From Actinomadura syzygii (lineage in GTDB: Bacteria; Actinomycetota; Actinomycetes; Streptosporangiales; Streptosporangiaceae), in contig NZ_VSFF01000007.1 of NCBI RefSeq assembly GCF_008085905.1, positions 372,001 through 436,000 of the forward strand: 64,000 nucleotides of DNA, given 5' to 3'. The notes under the pieces were generated by a model, which worked only from the letters and a program-made list of their open reading frames with translations, searched no databases and was not told the DNA's origin. The translations under genes and the position numbers were made by a program. Shown here piece after piece: positions 17,910-26,817 of the stretch. Positions within the stretch are counted from its first letter, which is position 1. The number at the start of each line of letters is the position of its first letter.

Positions 17910-19097
17910 CTAGAGGCTCGCGACGACGTGCTCGGCGATGGCGAGCGCGGACGTCGCCGCCGGGGACGGGGCGTTCCGGACGGTCGTGACCGGCCCGACA
18001 CGGCCGAGGCGGAAGTCGTCGACGAGCGAGCCGTCCGCGTCCACCGCCTGCGCGCGGACCCCGGCGGGCGCGGGCACGACGTCGGCCGCGGTCAGCTCCG
18101 GGACGAACCCGCGCGCCTGCGCGACGAACGCCCGCTTCACCGCCGAGCCGTACAGCTCCCGCGCGCCCGTCCGCCAGTGCTCGCGGGCGAGGCGCCGGAA
18201 ACCGGGCCAGCGGAGGGTCTCCCACACGTCCGCCGGGCGGACGTCGCGCCACCGGTACCCCTCCCTGGCCAGGGCCAGGACGGCGTTGGGGCCGACGTCC
18301 ACGCCGCCGTCCACGCGGCGCGTGAAGTGGACGCCGAGGAACGGGTAGCGCGGGTCGGGCACCGGGTAGATCAGGCCGCGGACGAGATCCGTGCGGGACG
18401 GCGCCAGCCGGTAGTACTCGCCGCGGAACGGGACGATCGCGGGCGCACGCGCGTCGCCCGCCAGCCGCGCCACCCGGTCGGACTGCAACCCGGCGCACAC
18501 CACCAGCCGGTCGAACACCAGCTCCGCGCCGGGCGAGGCGACGGTGACGCGGTCCCCGGCCCGGCCCAGCCGGACGACCTCGAAGCCGAGCCTGACCTCG
18601 CCGCCGCCGTCCGCCACGTCGCGGGCGAACGCGCGGGCCACCGCCGGGAAGTCGACGATCGCGGTCGTCGGGGAGTGGAGCGCCGCGATCCCGGCCGCGT
18701 GGGGCTCGATCTCGCGCAGCCCGGCGCCGGTCAGCCGCCGCAGCCCGGGGACGCCGTTGGCGAGCGCGCGGCGCTCGATCTCGTCCAGGGCGGCGAGCTC
18801 CGCCGCGTCGCGGGCCACGACGACCTTGCCGCACTCCTCGTAGGGCAGGTTCCGGTCTTCGCAATATTCCTTGAGGAGGCCGACGCCGCGCCTGCACAGC
18901 GTCGCCTTCAGCGAGCCGGGCGCGTAGTAGAGGCCCGCGTGCGCGACGCCGCTGTTGCGGCCCGTCTGGTGGGCCGCGACGCGGTCCTCCTTGTCGAGGA
19001 CGGTGACCGTCGCGTCCGGGCGCGTCTCCGCCAGGCGGCGCGCGACCGCCAGCCCGAGGATGCCCGCGCCCACCACCCCGACCCGCACGTCCGCCAC
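17910..19097 (-). CDS. lhgO: L-2-hydroxyglutarate oxidase (LhgO family)
   Basis: The protein has 395 residues. It is an FAD-dependent DAO-fold enzyme with an N-terminal dinucleotide motif GVVGAGILGLAVARRL. The motif HQTGRNSGVAHAGLYY is characteristic of LhgO, which oxidises L-2-hydroxyglutarate to 2-oxoglutarate and passes electrons to the membrane quinone pool. The length is normal. It appears to be transcribed alone. Confidence 0.9.
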   Translation of the reverse strand: MADVRVGVVGAGILGLAVARRLAETRPDATVTVLDKEDRVAAHQTGRNSGVAHAGLYYAPGSLKATLCRRGVGLLKEYCEDRNLPYEECGKVVVARDAAELAALDEIERRALANGVPGLRRLTGAGLREIEPHAAGIAALHSPTTAIVDFPAVARAFARDVADGGGEVRLGFEVVRLGRAGDRVTVASPGAELVFDRLVVCAGLQSDRVARLAGDARAPAIVPFRGEYYRLAPSRTDLVRGLIYPVPDPRYPFLGVHFTRRVDGGVDVGPNAVLALAREGYRWRDVRPADVWETLRWPGFRRLAREHWRTGARELYGSAVKRAFVAQARGFVPELTAADVVPAPAGVRAQAVDADGSLVDDFRLGRVGPVTTVRNAPSPAATSALAIAEHVVASL

Positions 19098-19142
19098 GTG
19101 CCGAACCCTAGCGGGACGGTCCCGCCGGGCCGCCGGGGCGGG

Positions 19143-19334
19143 TCAGCTCCCGAGGCGCTTGCGCCCCTGCGCGCGGACGCGCCTGCGCTGCGACGGGTCG
19201 AGCATCATGTACCCGACGACGGGCAGCGCCACGATGCCGAGGACGATCAGCAGGCCGATCAGCGGACCGAGGATCTTGAGCGCGATGATCGAGACCACCA
19301 CGCCGCCGACGACGTAGACGACTTTCTTTCCCAT
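19143..19334 (-). CDS. Small membrane protein
   Basis: The protein has 63 residues. One long hydrophobic segment (VVYVVGGVVVSIIALKILG, then IGLLIVLGIVALPVVGYMML), probably two helices, is followed by a strongly basic tail (RRRVRAQGRKR). The start has a GGAGG site eight bases upstream. The family is not recognised. Confidence 0.75.
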   Translation of the reverse strand: MGKKVVYVVGGVVVSIIALKILGPLIGLLIVLGIVALPVVGYMMLDPSQRRRVRAQGRKRLGS

Positions 19335-19503
19335 TCCCGACACCTCCGAGGCTGCTAACGGGAAAACGCCTGCCGGCGGACGGTGGTTCCGCGGCGCCGG
19401 TCGCAATCCACGATATATCTCGTATGGCCGAGTGGGCACTCCCCGCCTCCGACCTGCGGTGAGACGCGGTCGGACGCGCCTCGCGGCCGGCCCCGCCCCA
19501 TGA

Positions 19504-20316
19504 TCAGATGCGGAGGGTGAGCTGGCCGCCGCCGAGCGTGCGCAGGACCTCCGCGTGCAGCTTGCCGTTCGTGCAGACGACGCTGCCGCCGTCCGGCCCC
19601 GGCGCCCCGGACAGGTCGGTGAACATCCCGCCCGCCTCCTCCACGATGACCTGCAGCGCGGCGAGGTCCCACAGCGAGACCTCCGGCTCGGCGGAGATGT
19701 CGACCGCGCCCTCCGCGACCATCATGTGGGACCAGAAGTCGCCGAACGCGCGCGTCCGCCACACCTCGCGGGTCAGGTCGATGAACCGGGGGAGGCGGCC
19801 CTCCTCCTCCCAGCCGCTCAGGCTGGAGAACGACAGCGAGGCGTCCGCCAGGTCGGACACCGCGGAGACGTTCATCCGGGTGGCGCGGGTCAGGCTGCGG
19901 CCCGTCCAGGCGCCGCCGCCGCGCGCCGCCCACCAGCGCCGGTTCAGCGCGGGCGCGGACACCACCCCGACGACGATCTGGTCGTTCTCCATCAGCGCGA
20001 TCAGCGTCGCCCACACCGGCACGCCGCGGACGAAGTTCTTCGTCGCGTCGATCGGGTCGATGATCCAGCAGCGGTTGCCGTAGCCGGTCTTGCCGAACTC
20101 CTCGCCGAGCACCGCGTCCCGTGGGCGGGCGCGCTTCAGCGTGCCGCGGATCTGCTCCTCGACGCTGCGGTCGGCGTCGCTGACCGGGGTCAGGTCCGGC
20201 TTCGTCTCGATGTCGAGATCGAGGGCGCGGAAACGCCTTGTCGTGATGTCGTCGGCTCCGTCCGCCAGCACATGCGCGAGACGAAGGTCATCGGAATAGC
20301 CCGCCACGGCGAGCAC
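19504..20316 (-). CDS. hisN: Histidinol-phosphatase, inositol monophosphatase family
   Basis: The protein has 270 residues when started at GTG 20316; a GTG nine bases downstream is an alternative. Metal-binding motifs are GEEFG, DPIDATKNF and WDLAALQVIVEEAGG. The N-terminus DDLRLAHVLADGADDITTRRF matches actinobacterial HisN, which removes phosphate from histidinol phosphate in histidine synthesis. The usual glycine in DPIDGT is alanine here. hisN lies near rsgA and aroA as in Streptomyces. Confidence 0.9.
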   Translation of the reverse strand: MLAVAGYSDDLRLAHVLADGADDITTRRFRALDLDIETKPDLTPVSDADRSVEEQIRGTLKRARPRDAVLGEEFGKTGYGNRCWIIDPIDATKNFVRGVPVWATLIALMENDQIVVGVVSAPALNRRWWAARGGGAWTGRSLTRATRMNVSAVSDLADASLSFSSLSGWEEEGRLPRFIDLTREVWRTRAFGDFWSHMMVAEGAVDISAEPEVSLWDLAALQVIVEEAGGMFTDLSGAPGPDGGSVVCTNGKLHAEVLRTLGGGQLTLRI

Positions 20317-20440
20317 GCTACCCTGCTCACGCCGAGACCAGACACACTTACCCGGCCGATCCGGCGTTTCGGTCGGACCTTCGGGGGCGCGCCGGGGCGT
20401 TGCGGACCGGTTCCCCGGACGTTGGTGGCAGCATGGGCGC

Positions 20441-21292
20441 ATGCCGCACGACCTTCCCGCGTGGGTGGCCGAGCTGACCGACCCCCGCCGGGCCGAGACG
20501 CTCGACCAGCTCGCCGACCGCCTCGTCCCCCTGGCCGAGCACGCCATCGACGTGTCCCGGCGGCTGCAGGCGCAGCTCAACGAGCTCAACGACCCGTTCA
20601 AGCGCGAGGCGCTCTACGGGCGCGTGGAGCGGCTCAAGGCCCGGGTCGGCGAGGCCCTCGACGAGATCACGGCGGAGATCGCCGCGTCCGGGGAGGAGCG
20701 CATCGCGCGGATCGTGGCCGACTGGGCGGGCCGCGCCGCCCCGGGCGACCGCGGCGCCCGCGAGCGCGAGCTGCGGCGGCGGCTCGACCTCGCCGTCGTC
20801 CCCGACCTGTCGGAGCGGCAGCGGGACGTCGCCGAGCGGGTCGCCGAGCGCACCTCCACCGCGCTTGAGGAGGCGACGCGGCTGCTGCTGAACCGGGTCG
20901 AGGAACTCGCCCGCGCGGTCACCGACCTCGTCCACGACGTGCTGCCGCTGGCCCGCGAGGGGCTGGCGCTCGCGAGCCGGATCTCCACGCTGTCCGGCTC
21001 CGCGCGGAAGGCGGGCCGCGGGCCGGTCCCGGCCGAGCTGAGGGACGCGGGCGAGGCCACGTCCCGGGCGTTCGACGAGGCCGTCGCCCGGCTCGAACTG
21101 GAGTGGGCGGCGCTCGGGGCGCGGTCGGCGTCCGTCCGGGCGGCGCTGCGCGGCGCGGAGGAGAGCGCTTTCAGCAGCGTCACCGAGGAGATGACCCGCT
21201 GCGTGGAGGAGCTCGCGCCCGGGCACGTCAAGGCTCTCAACGAGGCCGAGGCCAGGGCGCGCCGCCTGTTCGAGGAGCCCTCCAAGGGCTAG
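20441..21292 (+). CDS. Helical protein of unknown function
   Basis: The protein has 283 residues and is almost wholly predicted helix, rich in Glu, Arg, Ala and Leu, with coiled-coil-like heptads over most of its length. No membrane segment or catalytic motif was seen. It diverges from hisN and its stop shares a CTAG with the stop of the convergent FAD oxidase. Confidence 0.82.
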   Translation: MPHDLPAWVAELTDPRRAETLDQLADRLVPLAEHAIDVSRRLQAQLNELNDPFKREALYGRVERLKARVGEALDEITAEIAASGEERIARIVADWAGRAAPGDRGARERELRRRLDLAVVPDLSERQRDVAERVAERTSTALEEATRLLLNRVEELARAVTDLVHDVLPLAREGLALASRISTLSGSARKAGRGPVPAELRDAGEATSRAFDEAVARLELEWAALGARSASVRAALRGAEESAFSSVTEEMTRCVEELAPGHVKALNEAEARARRLFEEPSKG

Positions 21293-22800
21293 GACGGCGG
21301 CTGGACGGCCTGGGGGAAGCGGAAGAGCTTCTCCGGGTCGTAGGCGGCCTTCACCTTGCGGAGCCGGTCGACGTTCGGGCCGTAGTAGGCGCGGGCCCAG
21401 TCCTTGAGGTCGGGGTCGATGTAGTTCACGTAGGCGGCGCCGCCCAAGTAGGGCTCCATGGCGGCGTGGGTGGCGCGGAGCCAGGCGGCGTCCGGCGCGA
21501 GGTACTGGACGGCGAACAGCCCCTTGCGGTGCGGGAACGCGGTGTCGCCCGGCCCTACGCGGGAGATCGCGCCGCCCATGGCGTCCATTAACAGCGACCG
21601 GTCCCGGACGCCGTTGCCCTGGACGAACCGGTCGAGCAGGGCGCTGACGGCGTCGTCGGGCAGCGGCTTGTAGGCGATGTGCGACTTCCCGGCGTAGTCG
21701 GTGCGGGGAAAGGCTCCGGCGGGGCTCTGCCCGGGAAGGGCGCCCTGCTGGTGGCACTGCTCGACGGACTGGCCGGAGCATCCGCCCAGGAACTTCATCG
21801 CGTCCATGTAGGGACGGCTCCGCGCGCTGGACGACACCGGTTCGGCCCCGATCGCCGCCGTGAGCCGGGCGACGTGGCCGTCCGCGCCGGCGAGGGCGAC
21901 GCCCGCGACCTCGACGCTCGGCGTGCCCTGGCCCGGCTCGGTGTCGAGGTGGAGGGTCGTCCACACGTCGTCGGGCGCGGACGGCGCCCACCGCTGCCAG
22001 CCGCGGATCACCTCGGCGGCGCGCGTCCAGGGCCAGCGCAGGCTGAACGGCGTGACGTCGCCCACCTCGTGCGTGCGGAACGTGAACGCCACCGCGACGC
22101 CGAAGTTGCCGCCGCCCCCGCCCCGGCACGCCCAGAACAGGTCGGGGTTCCGCTTCGCGTCGCAGGTCAGGACGCGCCCGTCGGCGGTCACGACCTGGAC
22201 CGACTCCAGCACGTCGCAGGACAGCCCGTACGCGCGGGACGTCACGCCGAGCCCGCCGCCGAGCGTCAGCCCCGCGACGCCGACCGTGGGGCAGGTGCCC
22301 GCCGGGACGCCGACGCCGTCGGCGGCGAGCGTCCCGTACAGGTCGATCAGCCGGGTGCCCGCGCCGACGACCGCGCGTCCGCCGTCGCGCCGGACCGCGT
22401 CCATCGGCGATACGTCGATGACGAGGCCCGTCCCCGTCGACCAGCCCGCGTAGCTGTGCCCGCCGCAGCGGACCGCGACCGGCATGCGCTGGAGGGTCGC
22501 GAACGCGATGCACTCGGACACGTCCTGCGGCGTCTCGCAGTACGCGATCCCCGCCGGCCGTATGCGGTCGTAGCGGGGGATGTAGAGCCGCCGCGCCTGC
22601 GCGTACGCCGCGTCGGACGGGCGGACGAGCCTGCCGTCCAGGCCGCGCTGCAACGCCGCCCAGTCGGCGGGACCGGTCGGACGCGGCGCGGCGTAGGGGG
22701 AGCGGCCGGGCTTCCCGGACGCCGTCCCGCCGGAGCACCCGGCGGCCGCCGCCGTCATGGCGCCGAGGGCCGCCGCCTTCAGCACCGAACGCCGATCCAT
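21289..22800 (-). CDS. Exported FAD-linked oxidase (BBE/VAO family)
   Basis: The protein has 503 residues. The N-terminus MDRRSVLKAA...AAAAGCSGG looks like a Tat-type signal with a possible lipobox, so it may be a lipoprotein. The PCMH FAD fold follows, with RCGGHSYAG and GTCPTVGVAG giving the His and Cys expected for bicovalent flavin, and a C-terminal berberine-bridge domain ending NVDRLRKVKAAYDPEKLF. Such enzymes oxidise sugars, alcohols or alkaloid-like substrates; the substrate here is unknown. Confidence 0.9.
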   Translation of the reverse strand: MDRRSVLKAAALGAMTAAAAGCSGGTASGKPGRSPYAAPRPTGPADWAALQRGLDGRLVRPSDAAYAQARRLYIPRYDRIRPAGIAYCETPQDVSECIAFATLQRMPVAVRCGGHSYAGWSTGTGLVIDVSPMDAVRRDGGRAVVGAGTRLIDLYGTLAADGVGVPAGTCPTVGVAGLTLGGGLGVTSRAYGLSCDVLESVQVVTADGRVLTCDAKRNPDLFWACRGGGGGNFGVAVAFTFRTHEVGDVTPFSLRWPWTRAAEVIRGWQRWAPSAPDDVWTTLHLDTEPGQGTPSVEVAGVALAGADGHVARLTAAIGAEPVSSSARSRPYMDAMKFLGGCSGQSVEQCHQQGALPGQSPAGAFPRTDYAGKSHIAYKPLPDDAVSALLDRFVQGNGVRDRSLLMDAMGGAISRVGPGDTAFPHRKGLFAVQYLAPDAAWLRATHAAMEPYLGGAAYVNYIDPDLKDWARAYYGPNVDRLRKVKAAYDPEKLFRFPQAVQPPS

Positions 22801-22825
22801 GCGCGCCTTCCAGGGGGTCGGGAGG

Positions 22826-24367
22826 TCAGGACGTGCTCTGCAACGTGTCGAGGAACGTCTCCAAGTACGGGACGCCCTGGTCCCAGTGGTCCCGGTCGGC
22901 GGCCATGATGGCCTGGTACAGGGCGCCGTCGAACCGGAACACCCGAACCCGGCAGCGGGCCGGGATGCCGTTCTGGGTGAACGCGAACTGCACCTCGGCC
23001 GCGTTCTGCCCCTTGTAGGGCACGTTCCGGTCGAAGCTCTCCTGTTTGAAGTCGGGATAGTCCCCGCTGGACTTCATCTTCCCGACCGCGTCGGACAGGC
23101 CGTCGCCCGGATCGCCGAAGGCCGCGACGCGCTGGATGGCGATCCCGCGCTTCACGCCCTGGGTCTGGTCGGTGAAGGTCGCGTCGTCCCCTTCGGTCTC
23201 GGTCTTCCATCCCTGCGGGACGGCCGCGGTGAACGCCGACCCGCGGAACAGCGTGTATCCGGCGGGGGCGGCCGTGCCCGTTCCCGTGGACGACGCCGTC
23301 ACGGGCGGCGAGGAGCGCGTGTTGCCCGCCCGGTCGCGGTCGTCGCCGTTCCTGGTGAACACCAGTACGGCGACGACGGCGACGACGAGTGCGACCGCGA
23401 AGATCCCCGCCGGGACCAGCAGAGCCCACGGCGGCCGCCGCACCGGACCGGGCGCGGGACCGACCGGAGGCCCGGCCGGGGGCAGCGTCGGCGACGGCGG
23501 CAGCGTCACGTTGTGCGGCGGGACGGGCGGCGGGAACGCGGCGGCCACCGCGCCCGGAGCCGCCTGGTAGGCCGCCTGGTGGAGGAGCCGTCCGGCCTCG
23601 TCGGGGCTCAGCCGCTCGCCGGGGTCCTTGCGCAGCAGCCCGTGCAGGACGGGCGTGAGCGGCCCCGCGAGCCGCACCGGGTCCGGATCGTCGGACAGGA
23701 CGGCGGCCATCACGCCCCACACGTCCGGCCGCTGGTACGGCGGACGTCCCTCCACGGCCGCGTACAGCGTCGCGCCCAGCGACCACAGGTCCGACGCCGG
23801 GGTGGCCTTCTGGTGGCGCGCCTGCTCGGGCGCCAGGTAGGCGGGCGACCCGACGATGGCGCCCGCCTGGGTGAGGGTCTCGTCGCCCGCCACGGTCGCG
23901 ATGCCGAAGTCGGTCAGGACGGCCCGTTCCGCCGTGAGCAGCACGTTGCCGGGCTTGACGTCGCGGTGGACGACCCCGGCCGCGTGCGCGGCGCGCAGCG
24001 CGTCGAGCAGGTCGAGGCCGATCGCCGCGACCCGTCCCGGCGGCAGCGGGCCCTCCCGCGCGATGACCTTGTCGAGCCCGTCGGCCCGGACGAGCTGCAT
24101 CACGATCCAGGGACGGCCGTCCTCCTCGACGACGTCGTGCACCGTCACGATGCCGGGGTGGTCGAGCCGCGCGGCGGACCGCGCCTCCCGGAACGTCCGC
24201 GCGTAGGTGCGCGCGACCTGCGCCTCGTCCAGGCCGGGCGGCAGCGACACCTCCTTGATCGCCACCTCGCGGTCGAGCGTGCGGTCGCGGGCCCGCCAGA
24301 CGGCGCCCATCCCGCCGCGCCCGAGCACCTCCACCAGCTCGTAGCGCGCTGCGATCGTCTGCGGCAT
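22826..24367 (-). CDS. PknB-like transmembrane Ser/Thr protein kinase
   Basis: The protein has 513 residues. The kinase domain (about 9-270) has the Gly loop LGRGGMGAV, VAIK lysine 38, HRDVKPGN, DFG and APE motifs. A Pro-rich linker leads to one transmembrane helix (about 325-348). The external part (about 370-513) has one compact domain (YTLFRGSAFTAAVPQGW...) of the kind seen in actinobacterial kinases and PsbP-like/lipoprotein domains; its ligand is unknown. It stands next to rsgA, reading in the same direction. Confidence 0.93.
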   Translation of the reverse strand: MPQTIAARYELVEVLGRGGMGAVWRARDRTLDREVAIKEVSLPPGLDEAQVARTYARTFREARSAARLDHPGIVTVHDVVEEDGRPWIVMQLVRADGLDKVIAREGPLPPGRVAAIGLDLLDALRAAHAAGVVHRDVKPGNVLLTAERAVLTDFGIATVAGDETLTQAGAIVGSPAYLAPEQARHQKATPASDLWSLGATLYAAVEGRPPYQRPDVWGVMAAVLSDDPDPVRLAGPLTPVLHGLLRKDPGERLSPDEAGRLLHQAAYQAAPGAVAAAFPPPVPPHNVTLPPSPTLPPAGPPVGPAPGPVRRPPWALLVPAGIFAVALVVAVVAVLVFTRNGDDRDRAGNTRSSPPVTASSTGTGTAAPAGYTLFRGSAFTAAVPQGWKTETEGDDATFTDQTQGVKRGIAIQRVAAFGDPGDGLSDAVGKMKSSGDYPDFKQESFDRNVPYKGQNAAEVQFAFTQNGIPARCRVRVFRFDGALYQAIMAADRDHWDQGVPYLETFLDTLQSTS

Positions 24368-24418
24368 ACACGTGACCTTACCGACCCGAGCCGGGCGCGG
24401 TCCCGGACTCCCGGTCGG

Positions 24419-25471
24419 CTACTCGGCGTCGCCCTCGCGGCTCGCCAGCAGCCGCCGCAAGGAGTCGAGGCGCGCCTGGCTCGCGTGGCCCTCGGCGACC
24501 CACCCGTCCAGCCCGCAGCTCTGCCCCGCCTCGCTGGGGGGGCGACCCCCCAGACCCCCCGGCTCCTTCGGGAGGTGGTCGCACAGCGGCGGGCAGCGTT
24601 CGGCAGCACCCTCCGCCAGGTCGTCGAAGGCGTTGATCACGTTCTCGGGTTCGACGTGCGCCAGCCCGAAGCTCCGCACGCCGGGCGTGTCGATGATCCA
24701 GCCGTCCCCGCCGGGCAGCTCCAGCGCGATCGCGGACGACGAGGTGTGCCGCCCCCGCCCGGTGACCGCGTTGACGTGGCTGACGGCGCGCTCCGCGTCC
24801 GGGACGAGGGCGTTCACCAGCGTCGACTTGCCGACGCCCGAGTGCCCGACGAGGACGCTCGTCCGCCCGGCGAGGTGGGCGCGCAGCGCGTCCAGGTCGC
24901 CGCCGCGGCTCGTCACCACGTACCGGACGCCGAGCGGTGCGTACTCGGAGATCAGCGCCTCCGGGTCGGCGAGGTCGGCCTTGGTGAGGCACAGCAGCGG
25001 CTCCATGCCCGCGTCGTAGGCGGCGACGAGCTGCCGGTCGATCATCCGGGGCCGCGGCTCCGGGTCGGCCAGCGCGGTCACGATCACGAGCTGGTCGGCG
25101 TTCGCGACGACGATCCGCTCGAACGGGTCGGTGTCGTCGGCGGTGCGGCGCAGCGACGACGTCCGCGGCTCGACCCGGACGATGCGGGCCAGCGTGTCCG
25201 CGTCGCCGGACACGTCCCCGACGAGCGCGACCCGGTCGCCGACGACGACGCCCTTGCGGCCGAGCTCGCGGGCGCGCATGGCGGTGACGCCGCGCTCGTC
25301 GCCCGTGCCCGGGTCGGCGAGGCAGCGGTAGCGGCCCCGGTCGACGGCGGTGACGAAGCCGGGCGTCGCGTCGTCGTGCGCCGGACGGCGGCGGGTGCGC
25401 GGCCGCGACCCGCGCCGCCCGGGTCGCACCCGGACGTCGTCCTCGTCGTAGTCCTGCGTTCGTCGTGCCAG
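24419..25471 (-). CDS. rsgA: Ribosome small-subunit GTPase RsgA
   Basis: The protein has 350 residues with the proposed start. It is a circularly permuted GTPase with an OB-fold N-terminus, TKADL (G4), GHSGVGKST (G1) and DTPGVRSFG (G3), acting in 30S maturation. The zinc knuckle CPPLCDH...C carries about 15 extra residues before the last cysteine, encoded by a hairpin-forming insertion. The family N-terminus (ARRTQDYDEDDVRVRPG) starts at a CTG at 25471 with GCAGGGGACGG upstream. No ATG, GTG or TTG is suitably placed; the nearest is a GTG at 25516 inside aroA without a good ribosome site. CTG is therefore proposed. Confidence 0.9.
   Translation of the reverse strand: MARRTQDYDEDDVRVRPGRRGSRPRTRRRPAHDDATPGFVTAVDRGRYRCLADPGTGDERGVTAMRARELGRKGVVVGDRVALVGDVSGDADTLARIVRVEPRTSSLRRTADDTDPFERIVVANADQLVIVTALADPEPRPRMIDRQLVAAYDAGMEPLLCLTKADLADPEALISEYAPLGVRYVVTSRGGDLDALRAHLAGRTSVLVGHSGVGKSTLVNALVPDAERAVSHVNAVTGRGRHTSSSAIALELPGGDGWIIDTPGVRSFGLAHVEPENVINAFDDLAEGAAERCPPLCDHLPKEPGGLGGRPPSEAGQSCGLDGWVAEGHASQARLDSLRRLLASREGDAE
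24535..24570. repeat. G-run/C-run palindrome inserted in rsgA
   Basis: Seven G, a 3-base loop and six C form a strong hairpin, followed by AGACCCCCCGG. The segment falls exactly where RsgA has about 15 extra residues. Its look recalls short GC-rich palindromic repeats common between genes in actinomycetes. Confidence 0.6.
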
Positions 25472-25488
25472 CGGTCCGTCCCCTGCTC

Positions 25489-26763
25489 TCAGGCGGGCGC
25501 CGTCATGGACGCCCACAGGTCGGTGAAGTTCGGAAGAGTCTTGCCCACGGTGCCCGGGTTCTCCACATCGACGCCGGGAACGGCCAGTCCGAGCACGGCC
25601 GCCGCCATCACCAGCCGGTGGTCGTCGTAGGTGTGGAACACGCCGCCGCGCAGCGGGCGCGGGCGGATCTCCAGGCCGTCGGGCAGCTCGACGGCGTCGC
25701 CGCCGAGCCCGTTGATCTCGTTGACGAGGGCCGCGAGCCGGTCGGTCTCGTGGCCGCGCAGGTGCGCGACGCCCGTCAGCCGGGACGGCGACCCGGCGAG
25801 CGCCGCGAGCGCGGCGAGCACCGGGGTCAGCTCGCCGACCTCGTGGAGGTCGGCGTCCAGGCCGTGGAACTCGCCGGTGCCGCGGACGGTCAGCCCGGCC
25901 GGGCCGAGGGACACCTCCGCGCCCATCTCGGCGAGCAGGCCGCGGAGCGCGTCGCCCGGCTGCGTCGTGCCGGACGGCCAGCCCGGCACCGTGACGCGCC
26001 CGCCCGTGACCAGCGCGGCGCCGAGGAACGGCGCCGCGTTCGACAGGTCGGGCTCGATGGCCCGTTCGCCGCCGCGCAGCGGCCCCGGCGCGACGCGCCA
26101 GACGTTCTCCTCGGTCTCGACGGCGGCGCCCGCGTCCCGCAGCATCCGGACCGTCATCTCCAGATGCGGCGCGGACGGCACCGGCGGCCCCTCGTGCCTG
26201 ACCTCGACGCCCTTCTCGAAACGCGGCGCGGCGAGCAGCAGCCCCGACACGAGCTGCGACGACCCCGAGGCGTCGATCACGACCTCGCCGCCGTTCACCG
26301 AGCCAGTCCCGCGCACGGTGAACGGGAGCGCGCCGCGCCCGCCGTCGTCGACCGCCGCGCCGAGCGCCCGCAGCGCCGTGATGATCGGGCCCATCGGACG
26401 CTCCCGCGCGCGCGGGTCGCCGTCCACGGCCACCTCGCCGGACGCCAGCGCGGCGACCGGCGGGATGAAGCGCATGACCGTCCCGGCGAGACCGGCGTCC
26501 ACCCGGGCCGGGCCGCGCAGCTCGCCCGGCGTCACCCGCCAGTCGTCGGCCCCGTCGTCGGCCACGTCGGCGCCGAGCGCGCGGAGGGCGTCCGCCATCA
26601 GGACGGTGTCGCGGCTGCGCAGCGGCCGCGTGATCAGGGACGGCTCCGCGGCGAGCGCGGCCAGGATCAGCGCCCGGTTCGTCATCGACTTCGACCCGGG
26701 GATCGCCACGGCGGCGTCCACCGGGCCGGCGGCGACCGGCGCTGACCAATGCGGAGAGGGCAT
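25489..26763 (-). CDS. aroA: EPSP synthase (3-phosphoshikimate 1-carboxyvinyltransferase)
   Basis: The protein has 424 residues. It catalyses transfer of the enolpyruvyl group from PEP to shikimate 3-phosphate. The signature motifs are present: PGSKSMTNRALILAALA near the N-terminus, DAGLAGTVMRF, DPRARERPMGP, and HTYDDHRLVMAAA at the C-terminus. The stop lies 17 bp before the proposed rsgA start, so the two genes are probably one transcript. Confidence 0.96.
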   Translation of the reverse strand: MPSPHWSAPVAAGPVDAAVAIPGSKSMTNRALILAALAAEPSLITRPLRSRDTVLMADALRALGADVADDGADDWRVTPGELRGPARVDAGLAGTVMRFIPPVAALASGEVAVDGDPRARERPMGPIITALRALGAAVDDGGRGALPFTVRGTGSVNGGEVVIDASGSSQLVSGLLLAAPRFEKGVEVRHEGPPVPSAPHLEMTVRMLRDAGAAVETEENVWRVAPGPLRGGERAIEPDLSNAAPFLGAALVTGGRVTVPGWPSGTTQPGDALRGLLAEMGAEVSLGPAGLTVRGTGEFHGLDADLHEVGELTPVLAALAALAGSPSRLTGVAHLRGHETDRLAALVNEINGLGGDAVELPDGLEIRPRPLRGGVFHTYDDHRLVMAAAVLGLAVPGVDVENPGTVGKTLPNFTDLWASMTAPA

Positions 26764-26817
26764 GACCCAAGGTTATCGGGCCCGGCGCGGCGCGGGCCGT
26801 CATGATCAGTGCGGGTT

